Source: Phaeospirillum tilakii (GTDB taxonomy: Bacteria > Pseudomonadota > Alphaproteobacteria > Rhodospirillales > Magnetospirillaceae). Taken from it: a stretch of 64,000 nt of DNA. Shown in pieces: positions 16,800 to 26,243 of this stretch. The DNA lies in the NCBI RefSeq assembly GCF_042683125.1, contig NZ_JBHUIY010000001.1, positions 124,001 through 188,000 on the forward strand, written 5' to 3'. Made by a program: the position numbers and the translations under genes. The notes under the pieces were generated by a model that was given only the letters and a program-made list of their open reading frames with translations, did no database searches and was not told the origin of the DNA. Each line of letters opens with the position of its first letter. Within the stretch, counting starts at the first letter, position 1.

Positions 16800-17653
16800 G
16801 CCGGCCCCGCCCCCCGCTCGATCCCGCCACCCGGGCCGGCGCCGGCCTGCTGGCGCTGTTGCTGCTGGCGACCCTGGCCGGGCCGGCGCTGCTGCCCGAT
16901 CCGGCGGCGATCGATCTCGCCCACCGCCTCGCCTCCCCCTCGGCGGCGCATTGGCTCGGCACCGACGAACTCGGCCGCGACCTCGCCGCCCGGCTGGCCC
17001 AGGGCGGGCGGGTGTCGCTGCTGGTGGCGGCGCTGACCGCGACCCTGGCGGCGCTGCTCGGCACCCTGGTCGGGCTGCTGGCCGGCTTTCGCCGCGGCGT
17101 GGTCGATGCGGTGCTGATGCGGCTGACCGACGCGGTGATGGCGCTGCCGCTGCTGCCGCTGCTGATCGTGCTGGCGGCGATCGATCCGGCCCGGCTCGGG
17201 CTGGCGCCGGGCCTGACCGGGTCGCCGGTGGCGACGATCGGCTGGCTGGCGGTGATCATCGCCCTGGCCGGCTGGACCGGGGTCGCCCGGTTGGTGCGCG
17301 CCGCCACCCTGTCCGCCGCCGCCCGCGACCATGTCCGCGCCGCGCTGGCGCTGGGGGCCGGGCCGGGGCGGGTGATGCTGCGCCATGTTTTGCCCGAGGT
17401 CGCCTCGCCGGTGGTGGTGGCGACCACCCTGTCGATCGGTCAGGTGATCCTGGTCGAAAGCGCGCTGTCCTTTCTCGGCCTCGGCATCCGGCCGCCGCTG
17501 GCCTCGTGGGGGGCGATGCTGACCGGGGCGATGGATCTGGTGTGGACCACGCCGCTGCTGGCGCTGTGGCCCGGCCTCGCCATCGCCCTCACCGTGCTGG
17601 CCGCCACCCTGCTGGGCGAAGGTCTCCAGCGCCGTCTCGCCGCCGCCGCCTGA
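16796..17653 (+). CDS. Peptide-type ABC importer, permease 2 (DppC/OppC-like)
   Basis: 285 residues. The DppC hallmarks are the short N-terminal helix followed by HWLGTDELGRDLAARLAQGG and the ATPase-contact segment LSAAARDHVRAALALGAGPG. It ends with SALSFLGLGIRPPLASWGAML, typical of this subunit. No OppD/OppF-type ATPase gene follows, and the operon ends at a hairpin 7 bp later. The transporter must therefore borrow ATPases encoded elsewhere. Confidence 0.92.
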   Translation: MSRPRPPLDPATRAGAGLLALLLLATLAGPALLPDPAAIDLAHRLASPSAAHWLGTDELGRDLAARLAQGGRVSLLVAALTATLAALLGTLVGLLAGFRRGVVDAVLMRLTDAVMALPLLPLLIVLAAIDPARLGLAPGLTGSPVATIGWLAVIIALAGWTGVARLVRAATLSAAARDHVRAALALGAGPGRVMLRHVLPEVASPVVVATTLSIGQVILVESALSFLGLGIRPPLASWGAMLTGAMDLVWTTPLLALWPGLAIALTVLAATLLGEGLQRRLAAAA

Positions 17654-17659
17654 GCGCGA

Positions 17660-17679
17660 CCGGTTTCCCGTGAAACCGG
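17660..17679 (+). terminator. Hairpin after the peptide importer operon
   Basis: CCGGTTTC at 17660-17667 pairs perfectly with GAAACCGG at 17672-17679 around the loop CCGT, 7 bp after the last permease stop. No U-run follows, so it could be a transcript-stabilising stem rather than a full terminator. Confidence 0.5.
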
Positions 17680-17933
17680 GGATAGGTGGTCAAGTTGTTG
17701 AATTCAAAAGAACTATCCTTGAACGCGCCGAACGGGTGGGGCTGGTCGCGGCTGATCCGCTGGCGCAGGTTTCGACGGAAAGATTTTTATAAACAATGGC
17801 TTGCCTCCGAATGTGCCCTCTGCCCAAGAACAGGGCAGGGCGGGCGGCGGGGGCGGGTCCCGCCTGCCACCGAACCGGGCACAATGTTGGGTCCCGCCCA
17901 ACGTTCGGGCAGACAGGGCGGCAGGATTGGTCT
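17680..17933. other. Intergenic region upstream of the sensor kinase
   Basis: It is AT-richer at 17690-17810, which may hold the kinase promoter. Close to the start is an inverted repeat GTTGGG/CCCAAC at about 17885-17901, a possible regulator site or hairpin in the leader. No gene is seen on either strand. Confidence 0.35.
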
Positions 17934-20315
17934 ATGGTTGCCGACACTTCGTCCCCGGACAGCCGGTGTGTCACCGTATCGCCTGATGTGATCGACTCCG
18001 TTCAGGGCCCGCCTTTGATGTTGTCTCGCCTGAAGGTTGCCTACAAACTCCTTCTGATCTATGCGCTCGATATGATCGCGGTGATCTTTCTCGGGTTCAG
18101 TCTGGCCGAGGAAAAGTATCTCTCGATCAATTTTGCCCGGCGCGAGCTGGTCGGTATCGAATACATCGCGGCGGCGCGCGACGCGCTGCTGACGGTGGTG
18201 GCGCGGGAAAGCGGCCGGCCGGCCGATCTGGCGGCGGCGCTGCCGCAGCGGCTCGACGCCCTCAATCAGGCCGAGGCCCGGCTGGGGGCGGGAATGGAGA
18301 CCGCGCCCCTGGTCGAGGCGGCGATCGCCGCCGGCCGGGGGGTGACCCCCGATGGCGATGCCGGCCCGGCGATCGGCGCGCTGCGTCAGGTGATCGCCCG
18401 GATCGGCGACATGTCGAACCTGATCCTCGATCCCGATCTCGACAGCTATTACACCATGTCGCTGGTGGTGATCCGCTTCCCCGAGCTGATCGACACCCTG
18501 GCCCGGCTGCGCCACGACGCGATCAACCGGGTCACCGACGAACCGGGCGACCGCGCCGCGCTGGCGATGCTGCGCGGGCAATTGTCGGCCGTGGCCAAGG
18601 GGTTGGAGGACGATCTTGCCGCCGGGATCCGGGGCAATGGCGACGGGTCGCTCGACCGCGCCCTCAGCGGCCGCTACGTGCCGCTGTTCCAGGCGCTGCG
18701 CCGGCTCGAGGCCGCGCTGGCCCCCGAGGTGATCGCCGACGGGCTGTCGGGCGGCGAGCGCGGCCGCATCATCGCCGCGGTCGAGGACGCCATCGCCGAC
18801 GCCGGGGCGTGCTGGGGCGAATCCTCCCGCCAGCTCGACCGGCTGATCGACCGTCGCATCGACGGCTTCTTCAGCCGGATGTACCATCATTTCGGCCTGG
18901 CCGGGCTGCTGCTGACGGTGATCCTGACCCTGGTGCTGCTGGTGGCCCGCCGCATCGTCACCCCGATCGCCGCGCTGGCCCATGTCGCCGATCAGGTGCG
19001 GATCAGCAACGACTACACCCTGCGCGCCCGCTGGAACAGCGGCGACGAGATCGGCCGGCTGGTGGTGGCGTTCAACACCATGCTGGAGCGGTTGCAGGCC
19101 GAGGGCGCCCGCCGCCAGGAGATGGCCGCCCAGGCCCGCGCCGCCGAGGCCCAGCGCGAACTGATCGCGGCGATCTCGAGCCCGCTGGTGGTGCTGCGGC
19201 TGGAGGATCTGAGCCCGATCCATCTCAACGGAGCGGCCCGCGCCCTGCTCAGCCTCGACGGGGCGATCCCCTGGCTGGCCCGGCCCGAGCTGGAGCGGCT
19301 GATCACCGCGCTCGGCCGCGACGGCGCGGTCGACGAGTTCGAGGCCGAATGCCACGACCCGTCCGGGCGGCCGTTCTGGGCGCTGATGTCGGCCCGTCAG
19401 TTGACCTTCCTCAACGAGGAGGCGGTGCTGGTGATCGTCACCCCGATCAACGAGCGCCGCCGGATGGAGGAGGAATTGCGCACCGCCAAGATCGGGGCGG
19501 AGCGGGCGTTGCAGGATCTGCGCGAGGCCCAGCGCAGCCTGATCCAGGCCGAGAAGATGGCCTCGCTCGGCGGGCTGGTGGCCGGGGTGGCGCACGAGAT
19601 CAACACCCCGGTCGGCATCGGCCTGACCGGGGCCTCGACCCTGGCGGTCGAGACCGACCGGATCCGCAAGCTCTATCAGGCCGAGGACATGAGCCAGGGC
19701 GATTTCGAGGAATATCTCGACGTCGCCGGGCGTAGCGCCCAGTTGCTGATGTCGAACATGGAGCGCGCCGCCTCGCTGATCCACAGCTTCAAGCAGGTGG
19801 CGGTCGATCAGGTCAGCGACGAACGCCGCAGTTTCGACCTCGCCAGCTACATCGCCGAGGTGCTGGCCAGCCTGCATCCCGCCCTGCGCAAGCGCGGCGA
19901 GGTGACGGTGGCGGTCGAATGCCCGCCCGGGCTCGAGATCGACGGCTATCCCGGCGGCCTGTCGCAGGTGCTGACCAATCTGGTGCTGAACGCGCTCAAC
20001 CACGCCTTCGAGCCGGGCCGGCCGGGCCGGATCAGCCTGATCGTCGATTGCCCCGATCCCGACACGGTGCGGCTGCGGGTCGCCGATGACGGCAAGGGCA
20101 TTCCGCCCGACCATCTCGACCGCATCTTCGATCCGTTCTTCACCACCCGGCGCGGACAGGGGGGCTCGGGCCTCGGTCTGCACATCGTCTACAACATCGT
20201 CACCGGCACGCTGAAGGGCAGCATCGCGGTCGACAGCGAGGAGGGGGCGGGCACCACCTTCTCGATCCTCTTCCCCCGCGTCGCCGCGCCCGCCCCGGCG
20301 CCGGCCGTCGTCTGA
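17934..20315 (+). CDS. Membrane hybrid-type sensor histidine kinase (HAMP-PAS-like-HisKA-HATPase)
   Basis: 793 residues. The first membrane helix spans about residues 38-57, a large periplasmic sensor runs to about 320, and the second helix (GLLLTVILTLVLLVARRIV) is followed by HAMP. A PAS-like region is followed by the H-box EKMASLGGLVAGVAHEINTP with His554. The ATP-binding domain has NLVLNALNHAF, DDGKGI, FFTTRRGQGGSGLGL. The long loop after the H-box is typical of kinases linked to DUF3369 regulators. The ATG at 17934 follows AGGA; an ATG at 18018 is possible. A response regulator follows after 16 bp. Confidence 0.9.
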   Translation: MVADTSSPDSRCVTVSPDVIDSVQGPPLMLSRLKVAYKLLLIYALDMIAVIFLGFSLAEEKYLSINFARRELVGIEYIAAARDALLTVVARESGRPADLAAALPQRLDALNQAEARLGAGMETAPLVEAAIAAGRGVTPDGDAGPAIGALRQVIARIGDMSNLILDPDLDSYYTMSLVVIRFPELIDTLARLRHDAINRVTDEPGDRAALAMLRGQLSAVAKGLEDDLAAGIRGNGDGSLDRALSGRYVPLFQALRRLEAALAPEVIADGLSGGERGRIIAAVEDAIADAGACWGESSRQLDRLIDRRIDGFFSRMYHHFGLAGLLLTVILTLVLLVARRIVTPIAALAHVADQVRISNDYTLRARWNSGDEIGRLVVAFNTMLERLQAEGARRQEMAAQARAAEAQRELIAAISSPLVVLRLEDLSPIHLNGAARALLSLDGAIPWLARPELERLITALGRDGAVDEFEAECHDPSGRPFWALMSARQLTFLNEEAVLVIVTPINERRRMEEELRTAKIGAERALQDLREAQRSLIQAEKMASLGGLVAGVAHEINTPVGIGLTGASTLAVETDRIRKLYQAEDMSQGDFEEYLDVAGRSAQLLMSNMERAASLIHSFKQVAVDQVSDERRSFDLASYIAEVLASLHPALRKRGEVTVAVECPPGLEIDGYPGGLSQVLTNLVLNALNHAFEPGRPGRISLIVDCPDPDTVRLRVADDGKGIPPDHLDRIFDPFFTTRRGQGGSGLGLHIVYNIVTGTLKGSIAVDSEEGAGTTFSILFPRVAAPAPAPAVV

Positions 20316-20331
20316 ACGGCAGGACATCGTC

Positions 20332-22197
20332 ATGGCCAAACTGGTTTTCGCGGACAAGAAGGCCGACCGGCCGGCCCCGGCTTCCCGCCAGGGCTGGACC
20401 GTGCTGGTGGTGGATGACGATGCCGAGGTCCACACCATCACCGAACTGGCGCTGCGCAGCCTGACCTTCCTCGGGCGCGGCATCACCTTTCACCACGCTT
20501 ATTCCGGGGCCGAGGCGCGCGAGGTGATCCGCCGCCTGCCCGATCTCGCCTTGATTCTGCTCGACGTGGTGATGGAGACCGACGATGCCGGCCTGCGCTT
20601 CGTCGAGTATGTCCGGGGCGAGCTGGGCAACAGCAAGGTCCGCATCGTGCTGCGCACCGGCCAGCCCGGGCAGGCGCCGGAGCAGGAGGTGATCCTTCGC
20701 TACGACATCAACGATTACAAGGCCAAGACCGAGCTGACCCAGCAGAAGCTGACCACCACCGTGGTCACCGCCCTGCGCGGCTATCAGGATCTGAGCGCGC
20801 TGGAATCCGGCCGCGCCGGCCTGCGCAAGATCATCGACGCCTCGGCCTCGCTGATGCAGAGCCGGTCGATGCAGATGTTCGCCAGCGGGGTGCTGACCCA
20901 GTTGGGCGGGCTGCTCGGCAGCGCCGGCTGCGGCATCCTCTGCACCCAGGGCGAGGCCCGCCCGACCGGCGATTTCACCGTGATCGCCGCCTCGGGCAAG
21001 TTCGAGCCGCTGGTGGCCGCCGCCGCGTCCGAGGTCGATCCGCAGGTGGTCGAGCGGATTCGCGGCGCCTTCGACCAGCGCCGCACCGTGCTGGAAGACA
21101 CCCACACCATCCTGTTCCTGCGCACCCCCAACTATCGCGACGTGGTGATCTATGTCGAGGCCGACCATCCGCTCGACGGGATGGACCGCTCGCTGCTGGA
21201 GATGTTCGGCACCAACATCTCGATCAGCTTCGACAATCTCGAGATGATCGAGCGGATCGTCCACCACAACGAGATCCTCGAACGGCGGGTGATCGAACGC
21301 ACCCAGGACCTGCGCGAGCGCGAAAGCCGGCTGCGCACCATCCTCGAGGCCAGCCCGATCGCGGTGGCGATCTTCCAGCTCGACGACGGCGGCGCCAGCT
21401 TCGCCAACGCCCGCTGCTATGCCCTGCTCGGCCGGGCCCGCGAGGACGGGGCGCCGCTCGGCCTCGACGGGCTGTTCGCCGACCCGGCCGACCGCGACCG
21501 GGTGCGGGCCGCGCTGGCCGACGCCGACGGCTGGATCGGCGATCTGGAAATCCGCCTGCGCCGCGACGATGACGGTGGCCGCGATTGCTGGAGCCTGCTG
21601 TCGGCCTGCCGGCTCGACCATGACGGCCGCGCCTGCGCCCTGGTCTGGCTGTACGACATCAGCCAGCGCAAGGAGATGGAGCGCGAACTGCGCCAGTTCG
21701 CCACCACCGACCACCTCACCGGGGTCGCCAACCGCCGCCATTTCCTCGACGGCGCCACCCAGGAATTCGAACGCGCCCGCCGCTATGGCGGCCCGCTGTC
21801 GGTGATCATGGCCGACATCGACCATTTCAAGCGGATCAACGACAGCCACGGCCATCAGGTCGGCGATCGGGTGATCCAGGCCTTTGCCACCACGCTGCAA
21901 TCCTGCCTGCGCGCCTGCGACCGGGTCGGCCGGCTCGGCGGCGAGGAATTCGCGGTGATCCTGCCGGAAACCGCCGCGCCCGAGGCCGCCGTTGTCGCCG
22001 AACGGATCCGGGCCCAGGTCGAAACCCTGGCGGTGCCGCTGCCCGACGGCGGCACGCTCGCCTTCACCGCCAGCTTTGGCTGCGCCACCCGGGCGCCGCA
22101 GGAAGGCTCGGTCGCCGCCACCCTGGCCCGCGCCGATGCCGCCCTCTATCGCTCGAAGCATGCCGGCCGCAACGCGGTCCATGCCGACGAGGGGTGA
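20332..22197 (+). CDS. Response regulator REC-DUF3369-PAS-GGDEF (diguanylate cyclase)
   Basis: 621 residues in four parts. The receiver (about 22-150) has Asp78 in LILLDVVMETDDAG as phosphoacceptor; a DUF3369 sensor module follows (about 155-315), then PAS (about 340-450) and GGDEF (about 460-615). The active site is intact as GGEEF at 536-540, and the RACD inhibitory site lies five residues before it. It should make cyclic di-GMP when the upstream kinase phosphorylates it, with product feedback. It is encoded 16 bp after its likely kinase. Confidence 0.93.
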   Translation: MAKLVFADKKADRPAPASRQGWTVLVVDDDAEVHTITELALRSLTFLGRGITFHHAYSGAEAREVIRRLPDLALILLDVVMETDDAGLRFVEYVRGELGNSKVRIVLRTGQPGQAPEQEVILRYDINDYKAKTELTQQKLTTTVVTALRGYQDLSALESGRAGLRKIIDASASLMQSRSMQMFASGVLTQLGGLLGSAGCGILCTQGEARPTGDFTVIAASGKFEPLVAAAASEVDPQVVERIRGAFDQRRTVLEDTHTILFLRTPNYRDVVIYVEADHPLDGMDRSLLEMFGTNISISFDNLEMIERIVHHNEILERRVIERTQDLRERESRLRTILEASPIAVAIFQLDDGGASFANARCYALLGRAREDGAPLGLDGLFADPADRDRVRAALADADGWIGDLEIRLRRDDDGGRDCWSLLSACRLDHDGRACALVWLYDISQRKEMERELRQFATTDHLTGVANRRHFLDGATQEFERARRYGGPLSVIMADIDHFKRINDSHGHQVGDRVIQAFATTLQSCLRACDRVGRLGGEEFAVILPETAAPEAAVVAERIRAQVETLAVPLPDGGTLAFTASFGCATRAPQEGSVAATLARADAALYRSKHAGRNAVHADEG

Positions 22198-22212
22198 GGC
22201 CGGCGTCATTAC

Positions 22213-22374
22213 GCGGGCTCTGCCCGCACCCGCCAAGGGCCGCAAGGCCCTTGGAACCCGTTCCTTGTCCTTCGCGCCGCCAACGCCTGAGCCCAAGCTG
22301 AAAGGCCGGTCCATGCCCGACCATCAAAGGGATCCAAGGGCCTCTGGCCCTTGGCGGGGGTGGGCGGAGCCCAC
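22213..22374. repeat. Type A composite element: head-to-head pair with conserved spacer
   Basis: The forward arm is 22213-22260 (GCGGGCTCTGCCCGC, ACCCGCC, AAGGGCC...GGCCCTT, GGAACCC) and the reverse arm is 22329-22374. The 68-bp spacer, with words CTTCGCGCC, GCCAACGCC, GAGCCCAAGCTG, is closely similar to the reverse complement of the spacer at 40958-41025. It fills the gap between two convergent genes. Confidence 0.85.
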
Positions 22375-22397
22375 TGGCAGCCCCGCCCGACCCAAGG

Positions 22398-25300
22398 TCA
22401 TCTTGCGCGGTGGCGCAGGCGTTCGAACCACAGATAGATCACCGGGGTGGTGAACAGGGTCAACGCTTGGCTGACCAGCAGCCCGCCGACCATCGCCACC
22501 CCGAGCGGCTGGCGCAGTTCGCTGCCGGTGCCGGTTCCCAGCATCAGCGGCAGCCCGCCCAGCAGCGCGGCGCAGGTGGTCATCATGATCGGGCGGAAGC
22601 GTTTGAGCGAGGCCTCGCGGATCGCCTCGTGCGGGGGGAGGCCGCGCTCGCGCTGGGCGGTGATGGCGAAATCGACGATCATGATCCCGTTCTTCTTGAC
22701 GATGCCGATCAGCAGCAGGATGCCGATCAGGGCGATCAGGGTCATGTCGTGCCCGCCCAGCATCAGGAAGGCCAGCGCCCCGGCGCCGGCCGAGGGCAGG
22801 GTCGAGAGAATCGTCAGCGGGTGGATGAAGCTCTCGTAGAGGATGCCGAGGATCAGATAGACCGACACCAGCGCGGCCAGGATCAGCCAGGGCTGGGTGG
22901 CGAGCGATTGCTGGAACACCTGGGCGGTGCCCTGGAAGCTGCCGGTCAGGGCGGCGGGCTTGTCGAGCGCGGCCTCGGCCCGCTTGATCGCCTCCACCGC
23001 GTCGCCCAGCGCCACCCCCGGCCGCAGGTTGAACGACAGCGTCACCGCCGGGAACTGGCCCTGGTGGTTGACCGCCAGCAGGCCGGCCGGGGCCGGCTCG
23101 GCCCGCACCAGCGCCGACAGCGGCACCGCGCCGCCGGTCGAGGGCGAATGCAGGCGGATCTGGTCGAGGGTGGCCGGGCTGCCCTGAAGTTCGGGCAGCA
23201 CCTCCATCACCACATGGTAGCTGTTGAGCTGGGTGAAATACTGCGTCACCTGCCGCTGGCCGAAGGCGTCGTAGAGGGTGTCGTCGATCAATTGCGGGCG
23301 GATGCCGAACCGGGCGGCCTGATCGCGGTCGATGGTCAGGGTCATCGCCCCGCCGCGGGTCTGCTGGTCGGAGGCGACGTCCTGCAATTCGGGCAAGGCG
23401 CGCATCCGCTCCAGCATCAGCGGGGCGAAGCGGTTCAATTCGTCGAGGTCGGCATCCTGGAGGGTGTACTGGTACTGGGTGCGCGACAGCCGGCCGCCGA
23501 CATTGAGATCCTGCGGCACCTGGAGGTACAGGGTCGCCCCCACCACCCCGGCGGTGGCGCGGCGCAGCCGGTCCACCACCGCCTGGGCGGTGGCGTCGCG
23601 CTGCTCGCGCGGGGCCAGCGCCATGAAGAACCGGCCGTTGTTGAGGGTCTGGCCGCTCGCCGCGCCGATGCTGCCGGTCCAGTGGGCGATCGCCGGGTCG
23701 GCCGACAGCACCTGTCCCAGCGCCAGGGTGCGCCGGCTCATCTCGGCGAACGAGATGTCCTGGGCGGCGTCGGAGGTGCCGAACACCACCCCGGTATCCT
23801 GCTGGGGAAAGAACCCCTTGGGGATCGCCACGAACAAAGCGGCGGTGACGGCGAGGGTGGCGGCGAAGCCGGCCAGGGTCAGCCGCTGGTGGGCCAGCAC
23901 CCGGTCGAGGCCGTGGCGGTAGAGCGCCAGCATCGCCTCGAAGCCGCGCTCGAACGCCCAGTAGAGCCGGCCGTGCCTGACCTTGTGCTCGTCCTTCAGC
24001 ACCCGGGCGCACAGCATCGGGGTCAGGGTCAGCGACACCACCACCGACACCGCGATCGCCATCGACACGGTCAGGGCGAATTCGCGCAGCAGCCGGCCGA
24101 CCACCCCCGACATCAGCAGCAGCGGGATGAACACCGCCACCAGCGACAGGCTGATCGAGATGATGGTGAAGCCGATCTCGCGCGCGCCGTCGAGCGCGGC
24201 CTGGAGCGGCTTCTTGCCCTCCTCCAGGTGGCGGTAAACGTTTTCCAACATCACGATCGCGTCATCGACCACGAAGCCGACGGCGATGGTCAGCGCCATC
24301 AGCGACAGGTTGTCGAGGCTGAAATGGGCCAGATACATCAGCGCGGCGGTGCCGGCCAGCGACAGCGGCACCGCGATGCCGGGGATCACCGTCGCCCACA
24401 GATTGCGCAGGAACAGGAAGATCACCAGCACCACCAGCCCGATGGTCAGGGCCAGGGTGAACTCGACGTCGGCGACCGAGGCGCGGATGGTGGTGGTGCG
24501 GTCGATCACCACCTCGACCTGGACCGAGGGCGGGATCGCGGTCTGCAACTGGGGCAGGGCGGCGCGGACCCGGTCCACCGTCTCGATCACGTTGGCGCCG
24601 GGCTGCTTGTAGATCACCAGATAGATCGCCCGCCGGCCATCGACCCAGGCGGCCATCCGGGCGTTTTCCGGGCCATCGACGGCGCGGCCGATGTCGCGCA
24701 CCCGCACCGGGGCGCCGTTGCGGTAGGCCAGCACCGCGTCGTTCCACGGCGGGGCCGAGGTGAACTGGTCGTTGGCGTAGAGGGTGACGGCGCGGCGGTC
24801 GCCGTCGAGGCTGCCCTTCGGCGCGTTGGTGGTGACCTCGGCGATGGTGCCGCGCAGGTCCTCGAGGTCGAGCCCGAGCGCGGCCAGCCGGGCCGGGTCG
24901 ATCTGGATCCGCACCGCCGGCTTCTGCTCGCCGCCGATCGACACCTGCCCGACCCCGGGAATCCGGCTGATCTGCTGGGCCAGCACCGTGTCGGCGCAAT
25001 CATCGACCTGGGGCAGCGGCAGGCCGTCGGAGCGGACGGCGATGATCAGGATCGGGGTGTCGGCCGGGTTGACCTTGCGGTAGGTCGGCGGGCCGGGCAG
25101 GGTCTTGGGCAATTGCCCGCCGGCGGCGTTGATCGCCGCCTGGACGTCCTGGGCGGCGGCGTCGATGCTGCGTTCAAGGTCGAATTGCAGGGTGATCGAG
25201 GACGAGCCCAGCACGCTGGTCGAGGTCAGCTGGCTGACCCCGGCGATCTGCGAGAACTGGCGCTCCAGCGGCTGGGTCACCGACGAGGCCACCGTCTGCG

Positions 25301-25466
25301 GGTCGGCCCCGGGCAGGGTGGTCGAGACCACGATGGTGGGGAAATCGACCTGGGGCAGCGGCGCCACCGCCAATTGCGGAAAGGCGACCAGACCGGCCAG
25401 CAGCAGCGCCACCATCAGCAGGGTGGTGGCGACCGGGCGCAGGATGAAGGGGGCCGAGACGCTCAT
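22398..25466 (-). CDS. RND efflux permease (HAE1 family, MdtC-like)
   Basis: 1022 residues, the full RND length. It shows the twelve-helix plan with two large periplasmic loops. The start MSVSAPFILRPVATTLLMVAL and the stretch GLVAFPQLAVAPLPQVDFPT are typical, as are VVDDAIVMLENVYRH and GIVKKNGIMIVDFA. The MdtB/MdtC branch is the closest by eye. It pumps hydrophobic compounds out using proton flow, with a membrane-fusion protein and outer-membrane channel, neither of which is adjacent. A Crp/Fnr-type regulator lies 32 bp upstream on the same strand. Confidence 0.93.
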   Translation of the reverse strand: MSVSAPFILRPVATTLLMVALLLAGLVAFPQLAVAPLPQVDFPTIVVSTTLPGADPQTVASSVTQPLERQFSQIAGVSQLTSTSVLGSSSITLQFDLERSIDAAAQDVQAAINAAGGQLPKTLPGPPTYRKVNPADTPILIIAVRSDGLPLPQVDDCADTVLAQQISRIPGVGQVSIGGEQKPAVRIQIDPARLAALGLDLEDLRGTIAEVTTNAPKGSLDGDRRAVTLYANDQFTSAPPWNDAVLAYRNGAPVRVRDIGRAVDGPENARMAAWVDGRRAIYLVIYKQPGANVIETVDRVRAALPQLQTAIPPSVQVEVVIDRTTTIRASVADVEFTLALTIGLVVLVIFLFLRNLWATVIPGIAVPLSLAGTAALMYLAHFSLDNLSLMALTIAVGFVVDDAIVMLENVYRHLEEGKKPLQAALDGAREIGFTIISISLSLVAVFIPLLLMSGVVGRLLREFALTVSMAIAVSVVVSLTLTPMLCARVLKDEHKVRHGRLYWAFERGFEAMLALYRHGLDRVLAHQRLTLAGFAATLAVTAALFVAIPKGFFPQQDTGVVFGTSDAAQDISFAEMSRRTLALGQVLSADPAIAHWTGSIGAASGQTLNNGRFFMALAPREQRDATAQAVVDRLRRATAGVVGATLYLQVPQDLNVGGRLSRTQYQYTLQDADLDELNRFAPLMLERMRALPELQDVASDQQTRGGAMTLTIDRDQAARFGIRPQLIDDTLYDAFGQRQVTQYFTQLNSYHVVMEVLPELQGSPATLDQIRLHSPSTGGAVPLSALVRAEPAPAGLLAVNHQGQFPAVTLSFNLRPGVALGDAVEAIKRAEAALDKPAALTGSFQGTAQVFQQSLATQPWLILAALVSVYLILGILYESFIHPLTILSTLPSAGAGALAFLMLGGHDMTLIALIGILLLIGIVKKNGIMIVDFAITAQRERGLPPHEAIREASLKRFRPIMMTTCAALLGGLPLMLGTGTGSELRQPLGVAMVGGLLVSQALTLFTTPVIYLWFERLRHRAR

Positions 25467-25498
25467 GGCGGGAAATCTCCACTGGCGCCGGCCCGGGT

Positions 25499-26203
25499 TC
25501 AGTCACCCGGTTGGGCGAGATCCTCAAGATCGGCAAGGCGGTTCAAGGTGATCTGGCCCCGTCCGAGGGTGACCATCCCGACCTGTTCCCACTTCGACAG
25601 CACCTTGTTGACGCTTTCGCGGCTGATGCCGATATGGTCGGCCAGTTCCTGCTGCGACAGCCGCACCGTCGGCGCCGCATCGGGGCTGCGCCGCACCCCG
25701 AGGGTGCCGGCCAGCGCCAGCAGATGCTTGGCCAGCCGCCCCGGCAGCGACAGGAACACCACGTCCTCGAGCAGGGCGTCGGCGCAGCGCACCCGCTCGC
25801 ACAGCACCTTCAGCAGGTGGATCGCCTGGGCCGGGTGGCGGTGGAGGAAGTCGATCACGTCGCGCCGTTCGAGCGCCAGCAGCTCGCCCGCCTCCATCGC
25901 GGTGGCGTCGGCCGAACGCGGCCCGCCGTCGAGCACGGCGATCTCGCCGAACAGGTCGCCGGGTTTGATCAGGCCGTAGGTCACCTCGCGGCCCTCGGGC
26001 GACAGGGTGCTGATCCGGATCACCCCGGCCACCACCAGATAGAGCCGGTCGCCGGGATCGCCCTTGCTGAACAATTGTTCGCGCGGCGCCACCCGGATCA
26101 CCCGGGCCCGCGCCGCCAGTTCGTCGAGCAGGGCCGGCGGAACGGCGGAAAACAGCGGGGTGCGGGCCAGCATCTCGCGGCGGCGGTTGGGCTGATCGTT
26201 CAT
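25499..26203 (-). CDS. Crp/Fnr-family transcriptional regulator
   Basis: 234 residues. An N-terminal cyclic-nucleotide-binding-like domain (GDPGDRLYLVVAGVIRISTL, LFGEIAVLDGGPRSADATA) joins a C-terminal winged helix with LSQQELADHIGISRESVNKVLS. The cysteine cluster of Fnr-type oxygen sensors is absent, so it is more Crp-like. PRSADATA resembles the PRTATATA of cNMP binders, which suggests a nucleotide ligand. Its gene sits between a chemoreceptor and an RND pump on one strand with 32-40 bp gaps, so it may control the pump. Confidence 0.92.
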   Translation of the reverse strand: MNDQPNRRREMLARTPLFSAVPPALLDELAARARVIRVAPREQLFSKGDPGDRLYLVVAGVIRISTLSPEGREVTYGLIKPGDLFGEIAVLDGGPRSADATAMEAGELLALERRDVIDFLHRHPAQAIHLLKVLCERVRCADALLEDVVFLSLPGRLAKHLLALAGTLGVRRSPDAAPTVRLSQQELADHIGISRESVNKVLSKWEQVGMVTLGRGQITLNRLADLEDLAQPGD

Positions 26204-26243
26204 CGGGACAGGGGTACTCCGGTACGGGGGGCGGGGCGGGCGC

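Noticed and set aside
22410..25979. 1189-codon plus-strand frame opposite the RND pump
   Set aside because: The minus strand encodes a full RND transporter; this frame is rich in His, Gln, Arg and Gly as expected for an antisense shadow.
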